Source: Anolis sagrei (lineage: Eukaryota; Chordata; Lepidosauria; Squamata; Anolidae). Taken from it: a stretch of DNA of 64,000 nt. The stretch spans positions 170,917,006-170,981,005 of the forward strand of contig NC_090023.1 in NCBI RefSeq assembly GCF_037176765.1, read 5' to 3'. The notes below the pieces were generated by a model that was given only the letters and a program-made list of their open reading frames with translations, was not told the origin of the DNA and made no database searches. Both the position numbers and the translations under genes were made by a program. Below are positions 55,228 through 64,000 of the stretch, in pieces; position 1 is the stretch's first letter, and every line of letters starts with the position of its first letter.

Positions 55228-56332
55228 TATTTATTTATTTATTAATTATTTAAACTTATATGCCGCCACTCCCCTGGGGCTCGGAGCGGCTTACAAGAAT
55301 AGCTAAAATCTAACAAAGTTTAAAACAATTTAAAACAATTTAAAAACAACAGTATCAAACATTAAAAGCCTGTCGGAACAGGTATGTCTTACATGCCCTG
55401 CGGAAAGCTGGCAAGTCCCGCAGGGCACAAACTTCAGGTGGCAGAGCATTCCAGAGGGATGGCGCCACTGCTGTGAAGGCTCTGCGTCTGGTTGCCGTTA
55501 GACGCAAGGTCTTGACACTGGGGACTTCCAATAGATCTTGGTGCTCAGAATGGAGGGATCTCTGGGGTTGGTAGGGGGTGAGACGATCCCTCAATACATT
55601 GGCCCCAGACCATGCAAGGCCTTAAAGGTGAGTACCATCACTTTGAAAGTAATCCAGTGTTCAATTGGTAACCAATGCAGCTGTAGTAAGATTGGTGTTA
55701 TGTGGCATCTCATCGGAATTCCCGCAAGAAGTCGAGCAGCTGCGTTTTGTACCAACTTGAGCTTCCGGATCACCGACAGAGGGAGGGCAATGTAGAGGGC
55801 GTTACAGTAGTCCAGTCTTGAGATGACTGTGGCCTGGATCACCGTAGCTAGGTCGTCCCTGGACAGGTAGGGGGCCAGCTGTCTAGCCTGCCGCAGGTGA
55901 AAGAAGGCGGTTCTGCTCACAGCGGAGACCTGGGCCTCCATTGACAGCAGAGGGTCCAAAAGGACTCCCAGATTCTTTACCAATGATGACGGGCGTAACG
56001 CCTCACCATCCAGGGTGGGCAGATGGATGTCCCCACTGCCCGATCCACCCAGCCATAGGATCTCCGTCTTTGCTGGATTCACCCTCAACCTGCTGGCACG
56101 CAGCCATCCAGTCACGGCCTTGAGGCACTGATGGAAACAATTGGGTACAGAGTCCGGTCGGCCTTCCATCTTCAGCACCAGCTGAGTGTCATTGGCATAC
56201 TGATAACACTCAAGCCCAAAACCTCGAACCAGCTGAACAAGTGGTCACATATAGATGTTAAACAACAGAGGGGAGAGAATGGCCCCCTGAGGAACCCCAC
56301 AAGATAGAGGGGACCTCTCAGAATGAGAATAT
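55228..56332 (-). mobile_element. L2-type LINE, subfamily A
   Basis: Minus strand: 195-residue frame 55591-56178 (KMEGRPDSVPNCFHQCLKAVTGWLRASRLRVNPAKTEILWLGGSG, LSRDDLATVIQATVISRLDYCNALYIALP in order) plus 55355-55594 (RRAFTAVAPSLWNALPPEV). The RT box GVPQGAIL is near 56280-56310 and the tail is at 55228-55290. Confidence 0.9.
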
Positions 56333-56486
56333 AATTCTGCATATCATATATTTACAAGATGATTCATAACAGGAGCAAAATTACAGTTGTGAAGTAGCAA
56401 TGAAAATAATGTTATGGTTGGGGGGTCACCACCACATGAGGAACTGTATTAAGGGGTCGCGGCATTTGGAAGGTTGAGAAACACTG

Positions 56487-56562
56487 CTCTAGAACATGGC
56501 CATATAGCCCGAAAAAACCTACAACACAGTGATTCAGGCCATGAAAGCCTTCGACAATACAC
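56487..56562 (+). mobile_element. Penelope-like element, outer end
   Basis: 'ctctagaacatggccatata' to 'gaaagccttcgacaata': the terminal piece completing the nest begun at 51424. Confidence 0.85.
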
Positions 56563-56589
56563 TCCCTCAACCGTTTTGAGGCTCCAGAC

Positions 56590-57200
56590 ACAGGAAAGAG
56601 CCAAACCGGAAAGAGAGCTGGCGTAGGGCGGGGCTTCCGGCGTCCCCTGCCCTCTAGCGCCGGGTACCTTCCACTACCGCTTCCTTTCCGGCCTCCTACC
56701 TCAGGGAGGGGCGGTCACGTGCCGGGGGCGTGAGCGAAGCCCCGGCCTCTAAGGTCACATGACAGGGGCGCGGGCCCGGGTTGCTGCCGCCGCCTCTGCT
56801 GCTGCTCGGGGAGGGGGCCCGGAGCCTGACTGACTGACCCACTCAATCACCATGGTAAGGGGGCCTGTGGGGTGTGGAGAGGCCCAGGCGGCTCTTACCG
56901 CCTCCTAAGGCCGTGGAGGCCCGCTGTCGGGTGAAGGGAGCGGAGGAGGCTTCCTCCTTCTCACTGGCTTCTTCTGTCAGGCGAGCTGGGCCTTGTCTTC
57001 GGCCGCCCGTCTCCATGGAGACGGGACCCCCTCGACTCCCCCTCCCCCCGGACCAACGGCTCTTTCTGGGCGCGCGCGAAAGGCTGCCATTGGTCCCCCC
57101 TTTCTCTTCCTTCTTCCACGCGCTCGCCCCGCCTCCCTAGCTGGCGTCACGGAGAGCAGCGCGCGCCGGGGGAGGGGGAGGGGGGGGGAGTGAGACTTTA
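56590..57200 (+). promoter_or_regulatory. VPS26A: CpG-island promoter (probably VPS26A)
   Basis: GC-rich, CpG-dense block in AT-rich, repeat-laden surroundings. It has GC boxes (ggggcgg), ETS-type ttccgg sites at about 56636-56692, an E-box GTCACGTGCC (56714-56723) and a related GTCACATGAC (56754-56763), then the first exon. No TATA box is seen, as usual for a housekeeping gene. Confidence 0.7.
56770..56854 (+). CDS. VPS26A: probable VPS26A exon 1 (5' UTR and ATG)
   Basis: The sequence CAATCACCATG at 56844-56854 is followed directly by the donor GTAAGG, so the exon would contribute only the initiator Met, which has a strong Kozak context. VPS26A is the arrestin-like subunit of the retromer cargo-recognition complex on endosomes. 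The assignment rests on synteny (VPS26A lies next to and downstream of SRGN, same strand, in human) and on promoter type, not on protein sequence, because exon 2 is outside the window. The transcription start is not defined and the exon start given is approximate. Confidence 0.5.
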
Positions 57201-57459
57201 CAGCGTCCAGATAGTTGAGGTCTCCCTTCAGGAAAGCAGGGGTGCAAATGGTGCCTCTACGCTGCTGAATGAATGCAGTCTGACCCCACGTTGACCGCCA
57301 TAGCTCAGTGCTATGGAATCCTGGGAGTTCTCACTGTGTAAGGCCTTCAGCCTTCTCTGATAAAGAGTGCTCCTGCCTGCCTCTTAAAACTATGACTGCC
57401 ACGATTCCATAGCAGTGACCCGTGGCAGTTAAAGTGGAGCCGAACTGCCGTGTATCTAT
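57201..57459. other. no gene recognised (probable VPS26A intron 1)
   Basis: Contains 'agctcagtgctatggaatc' and near-complement 'acgattccatagcagtga', a decayed palindromic MITE-like structure (about 57240-57460). Confidence 0.45.
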
Positions 57460-57772
57460 GTATTGTCGAAGGCTTTCATGGCTGGAATCACTAGGTTCTT
57501 GTAGGTTTTTTTCGGGCTATAGGGCCATGTTCTAGAGGCATTTCTCCTGACGTTTCGCCTGCATCTATGGCAAGCTTCCTCAGAGGTAGTGAGGTCTGTT
57601 GGAAATAGGAAAATGGGTTTATATATCTGTGGAATGACTGGGGTGGGGCAAAGAGCTCTCTGCTGAAGCTAGGTGTGAATGTTTCAGCTGACCACCAGAT
57701 GCAGGCGAAACGTCAGGAGAAATGCCTCTAGAACATGGCCCTATAGCCCGAAAAAACCTACAAGAACCTACC
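57460..57772. mobile_element. Penelope-like foldback
   Basis: Inverted terminus at 57465-57690 ('gtcgaaggctttcatggc' to 'gtttatatatctgtggaat') and direct terminus at 57699-57765 ('gcaggcgaaacgtcaggag' to 'gaaaaaacctacaagaacc'). The body is absent. Confidence 0.82.
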
Positions 57773-57844
57773 GTGTATCTATCTATATAAATAAAAATAT
57801 AATATTCGTTTGTGGGATTAACATAACTCTTGTGTCCAAATTCC

Positions 57845-57922
57845 CGCTTCTTGGCAGGGGGTTGGACTGGATGGCCCATGCCCCATGAGGTCTCTTCCAA
57901 CTCTTTGATTCTATGATTCTAT
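57845..57922 (+). mobile_element. CR1 LINE, extreme 3' end
   Basis: About 75 bp: 'gcttcttggcagggggttgg' to 'ttgattctatgattctat'. Confidence 0.85.
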
Positions 57923-58848
57923 TTATTTGTCATGTCAGGGCAACCAGTCAATTATATTACATTTCTAACAGAACAAAGCAAACAAACAGACAAAATACAA
58001 AATTTGTGAGTTTGGTAGTTGATTAAATGTCCTTTGACCAGTAGCTGGCCACTTTGAGTGCTTCTGGTGTTGCTGCAAGAAGATACTCCATTGTGCATGT
58101 GCCAGGGCTCAGGGTGCATTGCAGCAGGTGGTCTGTGGTTTGCTCTTCCCCACACTCGCATGTCGTGGATTCCACTTTGTAGCCCCATTTCTGAAGGTTG
58201 GCTCTGCATCTCGTGGTGCCGGAACGCAGTCTATTCAATGCCTTCCAAGTCGCCCAGTCCTCTGTGTGCCCAGGAGGGAGTCTCTCATTTGGTATCAGCC
58301 ATTGGTTGAGGTTCTGGGTTTGAGCCTGCCACTTTTGGACTCTCGCTTGCTGAGGTGTTCCAGCGAATGTCTCTGTAGATCTTAGAAAATTATGTCTAGA
58401 TTTAAGTCGTTGACGTGCTGGTTGATACCCAAACAAGGGATGAGCTGGAGATGTCTCTGCCTTGGTCCTTTCACTATTAGCTGCTACTTCCCGGCGGATG
58501 TCAGGTGGTGCAATACCGGCTAAGCAGTGTAATTTCTCCAGTGGTGTAGGGCGCAGACACCCTGTGATAATGCGACATGTCTCATTAAGAGCCACATCCA
58601 CTGTTTTAGCGTGGTGAGATGTGTTCCACACTGGGCATGCATACTCAGTAGCAGAGTAGCACAGTGCAAGGGCAGATGCCTTCACTGTATCTGGTTGTGA
58701 TCCCCAGGTTGTGCCAGTCAACTTTCGTATGATATTGTTTCTAGCATCCACTTTTTGCTTGATGTTCAGGCAGTGCTTATTGTAGGTAAGAGCACGGTCC
58801 AGACTGACTCCCAGGTATTTGGGTGCGCTGCAATGCTCCAGTGGGAAT
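57923..58848 (-). mobile_element. non-LTR retrotransposon (I/Jockey-like)
   Basis: Minus-strand frame of 242 residues (58023-58751), the most intact copy of this family here: DARNNIIRKLTGTTWGSQPDTVKASALALCYSATEYACPVWNTSHHAKTVDVALNETCRIITGCLRPTPLEKLHCLAGIAPPDIRREVAANSERTKAETSPAHPLFGYQP in one run, then WATWKALNRLRSGT and CECGEEQTTDHLLQC. Inserted in the Helitron, next to a CR1 end. Confidence 0.88.
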
Positions 58849-59320
58849 ACTACCCCAAGGAGTGACCATCACAAAAAAATGGATTTTGTCATTTGGTATT
58901 TGTAGTTGCTGGGGTTTAAAGTTCACCTACAATCAAAGAGCATTCTGAACCCCAACAACGATGGAATTGTACCAGACTTCGCACATAGGACTCCCACAAC
59001 TAACAGAAAATTCTGGAAGTGTTTGCTGGGCATTGACCTTGAGTTTTGGAGTTGAAGTTCACGTACATCCAGAGAGCACTGTGGACTCAAACAAGGATGG
59101 AATTAGACCAAACTATACGAATACTCAATATGCCCAAATGTGAACACTGGTGGAGTTTGGGGAAAATAGAATCTTGACATTTGGGAGTTGTAGTTCCTGG
59201 AATTTGTAGTTCACCTATAATCACAGAGCATTCTGAACGCCACCAATGAACCTCCCACACAGAACCCCCATGACCACCGGAGTAGGCCACAGCAACGTGT
59301 GGCAGGGGACAGCTAGTCTA

Positions 59321-60603
59321 TCTATATAAATAAAAATATAATATTTGTTTGTGGCATTAAAATAACTCAGAAACCACTGGACGAATTGACACCAATTTGG
59401 ACACAAGACGCCTACTACCCTTGAGTTTGGGAGTTGTAGTTCACCCCGGGCCAAATTGCCTGTCCAAACGCATCTCCCTCTATGTACCATCACAGAGATT
59501 AAGATCCTCCGGGGAGGCCCTGCTTTCCGTCCCGCCATTGTCACAGGCGCAATTGATGGGGACGAGGGACAGGGCCTTCTCTGATTGCTCCCCGGCTATG
59601 GAACTCCCTTCCTCGTGAGATCAGGTCGGCACCCTCCCTCCTGTCCTTTAGAAGGATGGTAAAAACTTGGCTGTGGGACCAAGCTTTCGGGTCAGGACAA
59701 TGAAGCGATAATGGGAAAGATGACAGGGCCAATTGGATTTGATGTGGATGGCTAGGACTGTTTTAAATTGTGTTATTTTAAATGGTGTATTTTAATATTT
59801 AGATAAATGTTTTTTAATGTTTATGTATTGTACTCAGGCATTGAGTGTTTGACATGTATATGTTGTGCTCCGCTCTGAGTCCCCTTCGGGGTGAGAAGGG
59901 CGGAATATAAGTGTTTTAAATAAATAAATAATAAATACATCCAGAGAGCACTGTGAACTCAAACAATGATGGATCTGGACCAAACTTGGCACAGATACTC
60001 CATATGCCCAAATGTGAACACTGGTGGAAATCTTGACATTTGGGAGTTGTAGTTGCTGGGATTTATAATTCACCAACAATAAAAGAACATTCTGAACCCC
60101 ACCAACAATAGAATTGGGCCAAACCTCCGACACAGGACCCCCACAACCAACAGAAAATACTGTGTTTTCTGGTGGTCTTTGGCAACCCTTCTGACATCCC
60201 TTCACAACCCCCCCCCCCCCCCGGGGTGCTAACCCCCAGATTGTGAAATGCTGCCTTAAGGTCCACCTCCCCTCACCAGGGCAAGAAAATATAATCAAAG
60301 CCCTCCTGACAAAGAGGCATCCAGCCATAGATATAGGTAGATAGATAAATATGATTCACACACACACAGATATAGTATCATAGATTTGAAAGGGACCCCT
60401 AAAGAAGAACAATTATATGTTACATGTTCCAGAGTAGGCAAATCAGACCATCTCCACATCGACCCTGATAAAGAAACAAGAAGAAATGCTGTTTACCCAC
60501 AAGCATAAAGAAATTACATATATTAGAAACCAACACTTTCTCATTACTTTATTTTCCAGATCGGCAGACTGGGCCACAGCAACGTGTGGCAGGGGACGGC
60601 TAG
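59321..60603 (+). mobile_element. Helitron holding an L2
   Basis: Starts TCTATATAAATAAAAATATA four bases after the previous Helitron ends. L2 occupies 59440-59937. The module resumes, and the 3' end GGCCACAGCAACGTGTGG with CTAG (60600-60603) precedes T. The right part (60270-60560) contains 'gggcaagaaaatataatc' as in 63390-64000. Confidence 0.82.
59440..59937 (+). mobile_element. L2-type LINE, 3' part
   Basis: SGEALLSVPPLSQAQLMGTRDRAFSDCSPAMELPSS with a frame change, then 3' UTR 'ctccgctctgagtcccctt', 'ggggtgagaagggcggaat' and (aaat)n. Confidence 0.85.
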
Positions 60604-60605
60604 TG

Positions 60606-61030
60606 TAGAATAAAATCCTACATTTTCTGCTTTAAATTGGAATATATGGTAGTGTGGACTCAGATAACTGAGGGCCCTTCCCCACAGCCATATAACCCAG
60701 ATTATCAAGGCAGAAAATCCCACAATATCTGCTTTGAACCAGATGATGGTGCTTGAGGAGAGCTTCTTGTCAAAAATGGAATTATTATATGACAAACCAT
60801 AAGGTGTGCCTTCAAAAACAGTGTTAGCTAAGGACAGTATGTCTTCTCTGAATGAATGTCTGGAAGAGGGAGTGGGCTGGATGAAGAAAGTCAAACTGAA
60901 GCTGAATTCAGGCAAGATGGAGACCATACTGTCAAGGGCCTTTACCAGGGTTTGAAGGTGTGCTAATCAGTTCTGGATGGTGTGTCCCCCACCATCACCC
61001 AAGACTGTGTTTGCACCATGGGGATGCTTC
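60606..61030. other. mostly unassigned, MITE-like start
   Basis: 60640-60750 resembles a decayed palindromic MITE ('gggcccttccccacagcca', 'aatatctgctttgaacca'). The rest is not recognised. Confidence 0.4.
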
Positions 61031-61035
61031 TGGAT

Positions 61036-61988
61036 CTGGGTTGTAGGTTTTCTGGGCTGTATGGCCATGTTCTAGAAGCATTCGTTCCTGACATTTCACC
61101 TACATCTATGGCAGGCATCCTCAAAGATTGTGAGGTCTGTTGGAAACTAGGAAAAGGGTTTATATATCTGTGGAATGTCCAGGGTGGGAGAAAGAACTCT
61201 TATCTGTTGGGGCGAAGTGTGAATGTTTCAATTGGCCACCTTGATTAGCATTTGATGGCCTAACGGTTTTTAGGTGTGCCTTGTTACTGCCTGGGGGAAT
61301 TCTTTGTTGAGGGGTGATTAGCTGTTCCTGATTGTTTCTTCTCTGGAGTTCCCCAGTGTTTGAGTTTTGTTCTTTATTTATTGCTATAATTTTAGAGTTT
61401 TTTAATACTGGTAGCTAGATTTTGTTCATTTTCATGGTTTCTTCCTTTCTGTTGAAATTGTCCACATGCTTGTGGATTTCAATGGCTTCTCTGTGTAGCC
61501 TGACATGGTAGTTGTTAGAGTGGTCCAGCATTTCCCTGTTCTCAGATAATATGCTGTGTCCAGGTTGGTTCGTCAGGTGCTCTGCTATGGCTGACTACTA
61601 TGGTTGAAGTAGTCTGTTCCTTGATTCATGTTCCTTGATTCGTGTTTGGGCGCTGCAGAGAAGAAAGAATCAGGAACAGCTAATCGCCCCTCAACAAAGA
61701 GTTCCCCCAGGCAGTAAGAAGACACCTAAAAACTCTCAGGCCATCAAGTGCTGGCCAGCTGAAACATTCACACCTAGCTCCAACAGACAAGAGTTCTTTC
61801 TCCCACCCTGGACATTCCACAGATATATAAACCCCATTTTCCTAGTTTCCAACAGACCTCACAACCTCTGAGAATGCCTGCCATAGATGCAGGTGAAACA
61901 TCAGGAAGAGAACACTTCTAGAACATAGCCATACAGCCCGAAAAACCTACAACAACCCAGTGATTCTGGCCATGAAAGCCTTCGACAG
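61036..61988. mobile_element. Penelope-like foldback, long
   Basis: Left half (61036-61650) is minus strand: terminus, then the C-terminal GIY-YIG protein region ('ccacatgcttgtggatttca' = KHVDN). Right half (61665-61988) is + strand terminus ('caacaaagagttcccccagg' to 'catgaaagccttcgacag'). Same order as 51424-53676. Confidence 0.82.
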
Positions 61989-61989
61989 T

Positions 61990-62260
61990 GCTTCTGGATC
62001 TGTTGCTCCAAATGACAGCTCAGACATATGTGATGACTAGTGGCACCTATTATCAGCTTCAACTATAATGCCAGCTGCTTCTCTTCCTAGAGCTGGAGGA
62101 GCTAAAGATGGTAGTGCACATGCTGGTAAGCTCTACAGAAGTCCAGCCTTGAGCTAACCAGAGTGTGCACTACTATCTTAAGATTCTCCATCTCTGCGTT
62201 GGCTGTTTCTAGTTCAGAAGCCTGATTGGTCACTGGTACAGCAATGGATTATCATATTAC
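61990..62260. other. possible old L2 remnant or unassigned
   Basis: A weak inverted L2-like tract ('tctacagaagtccagccttg') near 62130-62160. No firm call. Confidence 0.3.
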
Positions 62261-62269
62261 ACTATATTA

Positions 62270-62720
62270 AATTCACTCTACTGGCTACCAGTTAATTTCT
62301 GGGAAAAGTACAAAGTGTTGGTTAATACCTTTAAAAGCCCTACATAATTTGGGCCCAGGTTACCTACGGAATCTCTTCCTCCCATATAATCTGTTGACAC
62401 ACTCAGGTACTCTGTGGGACATTTAGTTAGTTAATTAGCCAGAACTTGGCTGGCAACGATCGTGTAGAGGACTTTTTCTTCAGCCACTCCTAAATTGTGG
62501 AATGACCTGCCTGAAAAGCTGCAACTGCTAAATGTGTTGTCTGAATTTAAAACATTGTTAACGGCCAGTCTCTTTTTGGTAGGCCTATCCAGATTATTTT
62601 AAATCATGATATTTAAACTATGTAGTAATTGTCTCATAGTATAAATTGTCTATGTTCTTTTAAACAGATATACATTGTATGTTAATATATTGTTGCTCCC
62701 CATCTCAATCCATGGTGGAC
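62270..62720 (+). mobile_element. old L2/CR1-like LINE fragment
   Basis: Text corresponds to LHSLYWLPVNFWEKYKVLVNTFKSPT-FGPRLPT and, further on, RTFSSATPKLWNDLPEKLQLLNVLSEFKTLL in broken frames. More diverged than the other L2 copies. Confidence 0.6.
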
Positions 62721-63389
62721 AGGCAGGTAGGAAGTAATAAGAACAACAATAGTCTAGTTCTCTTTTAAAACTATTTAATTTAATGGCCAACATCACCACA
62801 TTTTATGGCTTCAAATTCCATAGTTTAAATGTTGACTGCATGAAGAACTACTGTATTGAATCTAATGACACTATTAAATGACTCTGGTTTCTATCATTAT
62901 GATAAAAAGAAAATAACATCTTCCTCAGGAAGGCTAAAAGAGTCTCGGGGTGTATTTACACTACTGCACCTATGATTCCACAGCATTAAACACTGGCAGT
63001 TAAACTGCATTGATTCTGTAGTGTAGAATTAGATGCACCGTCATTGCCTTGTCATCTTCCTTGAAGTGAAGTTGTTGCAGCTCTCAGACCATCTGGCATG
63101 TCTGAGACACTTTTCTCAGCTCTACAAAATAATCTGGAAATATGGCAGCCAGAAATGTGCACAGTATTCAAAAGGTCACTCCACAGATTTGAATGAAGTC
63201 ATTGCTTGGAGTCTTCTTGTTGACATATGCATGTGTAACTTTAGGTCATGTCATGTGCATTGTTTTGGGATGGTGCTATGCCCACCCCTTACTGGTGCTG
63301 CCATGACCATCTACCAATGGGGGATAGAGACCAGGTAAACCCCATTTGGGCTTGCAGCCAGGAAAGAGAATGAGTTCATTTATTTTATA
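62721..63389. other. no gene recognised (probable VPS26A intron 1)
   Basis: No exon-like frame. 62945-63030 resembles a palindromic MITE arm ('gtgtatttacactactgca', 'gattctgtagtgtagaat'), and 63090-63200 resembles decayed CR1 on the + strand. Confidence 0.4.
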
Positions 63390-64000
63390 CTAGCCGTCCC
63401 CTGCCACGCATTGCTGTGGCCCAGTCTGGTGATTTGGAAAATAAAGTAATGAGAAAGTGATGGTTTCTAATATATGTAATTTCTTCCTGCTTGTGGGTAA
63501 ACAGTATTTGATTACGTTTTCTTGCCCTGGTGAAGGGAGTTGGACTGGATGGCCTTAAGTATTTTCTATTAGTCCTAGGGGTTCAGTGTGGGAAGTTTGC
63601 CCTAATTCTATCATTCATGGGCTTTAGAATGCTGTTTGATTGTAGGTGAACTTTAAATCCCAGTAACTACAACTCCCAAATGTCAACGTCTATTTCCCCC
63701 AAGCACCATCTGTGTTCCTAGTTGGGCATATAGAATATTCGTGCCAAGTTTGGTCCAGATCCATCATTGTTTGCATCCACAGTGCTCTCTGGATGTAGGT
63801 GTACTACAACTCCCAAACTCAAGGTCAAGCCCACCAAACCCTTCTAGTGTTTTCTGTTGGTCATGGGAGTCCTGTATGTCACCTTTGGTTCAATTCCATC
63901 ATTGGTGGAGTTCAGAATGCTCTTTGATTGTAGGTGAACTATAAATCCCAAGAACTACAACTCCCAAATGACAAAATCAATTTTTTTGAGTGAAGGACAT
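63390..64000 (-). mobile_element. Helitron, inverted, runs off the window
   Basis: CTAG after A at 63390, hairpin 'gccacgcattgctgtggcc', then 'gccctggtgaagggagttgg', module monomers, and 'tttttgagtgaaggacat' at the window edge. The 5' terminus lies beyond 64000. Confidence 0.85.

Larger units (their letters stand above)
53685..56486 (-). mobile_element. SPIN-type hAT with nested L2 and hAT
   Basis: The ends cagtgtttctcaacctggg (53685) and aaggttgagaaacactg (56486) have a perfect duplication CTCTAGAA (53677-53684, 56487-56494) in the Penelope terminal segment. SPIN text is visible at 53685-53860, 54835-55225 and 56333-56486. L2 copies occupy the gaps. Confidence 0.93.
57782..59316 (+). mobile_element. 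Helitron holding CR1 and LINE insertions
   Basis: Starts TCTATATAAATAAAAATAT after A (57781). The interior is interrupted at about 57845 and resumes at 58849 with 'taccccaaggagtgaccatc'. It ends with hairpin GGCCACAGCAACGTGTGG and CTAG (59313-59316) before T. Confidence 0.85.

Noticed and set aside
56874-57140. 88-residue frame downstream of the CpG-island donor as coding sequence
   Set aside because: Starts after a strong splice donor, in proline/arginine-biased GC-rich DNA. No resemblance to VPS26A.
57782-60603. Autonomous Helitron with Rep/helicase
   Set aside because: No Rep or helicase motifs are visible in any frame. All copies are non-autonomous.

Overview
The window is vertebrate nuclear DNA from a squamate reptile, most likely an Anolis-type lizard. 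The evidence is the repeat content: CR1 and L2-type LINEs, a Bov-B (RTE) LINE, a tRNA-headed SINE with a Bov-B tail (Sauria SINE type), a tRNA-headed SINE with an L2 tail, a 5S-rRNA-headed SINE, SPIN-type hAT elements, Penelope-like elements with a GIY-YIG domain, and Helitrons. There are no operons, CRISPR arrays or prokaryotic signals. Nearly all long open frames are pieces of transposon reverse transcriptases.

Two host genes can be supported, both on the + strand. The first is serglycin (SRGN), in three coding exons at 37782-37854, 46520-46667 and 49291-49501. It encodes a 143-residue secreted proteoglycan core with a signal peptide, the conserved two-cysteine N-terminal domain and only three Ser-Gly sites. 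The second is a CpG-island promoter at about 56590-57200 with a first exon that ends exactly at its start codon (ATG followed by a GTAAGG donor). From the conserved SRGN-VPS26A order and orientation in human this is probably VPS26A exon 1, with the rest of the gene beyond the window.

Layout. 1-4272: hAT end, CR1 copies, a local inverted duplication, L2 tails. 4273-6411: Penelope-like element holding a SPIN with a four-unit 137-bp tandem array. 7236-8640: hAT with a GC-rich foldback. 9018-13345: L2, SINE, and a LINE split by a hAT. 13430-20900: L2 copies, Sauria SINE, Penelope foldback, small hAT, CR1. 21716-28810: hAT, an RTE-like LINE remnant, 5S SINE, L2 with SINE, possible LTR fossils. 28812-32270: CR1, then Bov-B inside SPIN. 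32772-37370: Helitrons, L2, and a mariner-like element with Helitrons inside. 37640-49614: SRGN with repeat-laden introns. 50515-56562: LTR fossil, then a four-deep nest (Penelope, SPIN, L2, hAT). 56590-57200: VPS26A promoter. 57460-64000: Penelope foldbacks, two head-to-tail Helitrons, an old L2-like fragment, and the start of another Helitron.

The main non-genic observation is that one module of roughly 140-bp diverged monomers (tracts such as 'gtgaactataaatccca' and 'ccaaacttggcacacag') is found inside elements with three unrelated sets of termini: SPIN/hAT, Helitron, and a second hAT family ending in CAGRGGCGGC. Target-site duplications can be read directly for many insertions, so their relative order can be worked out. 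All family names come from recognition of motifs by eye, not from a database search.
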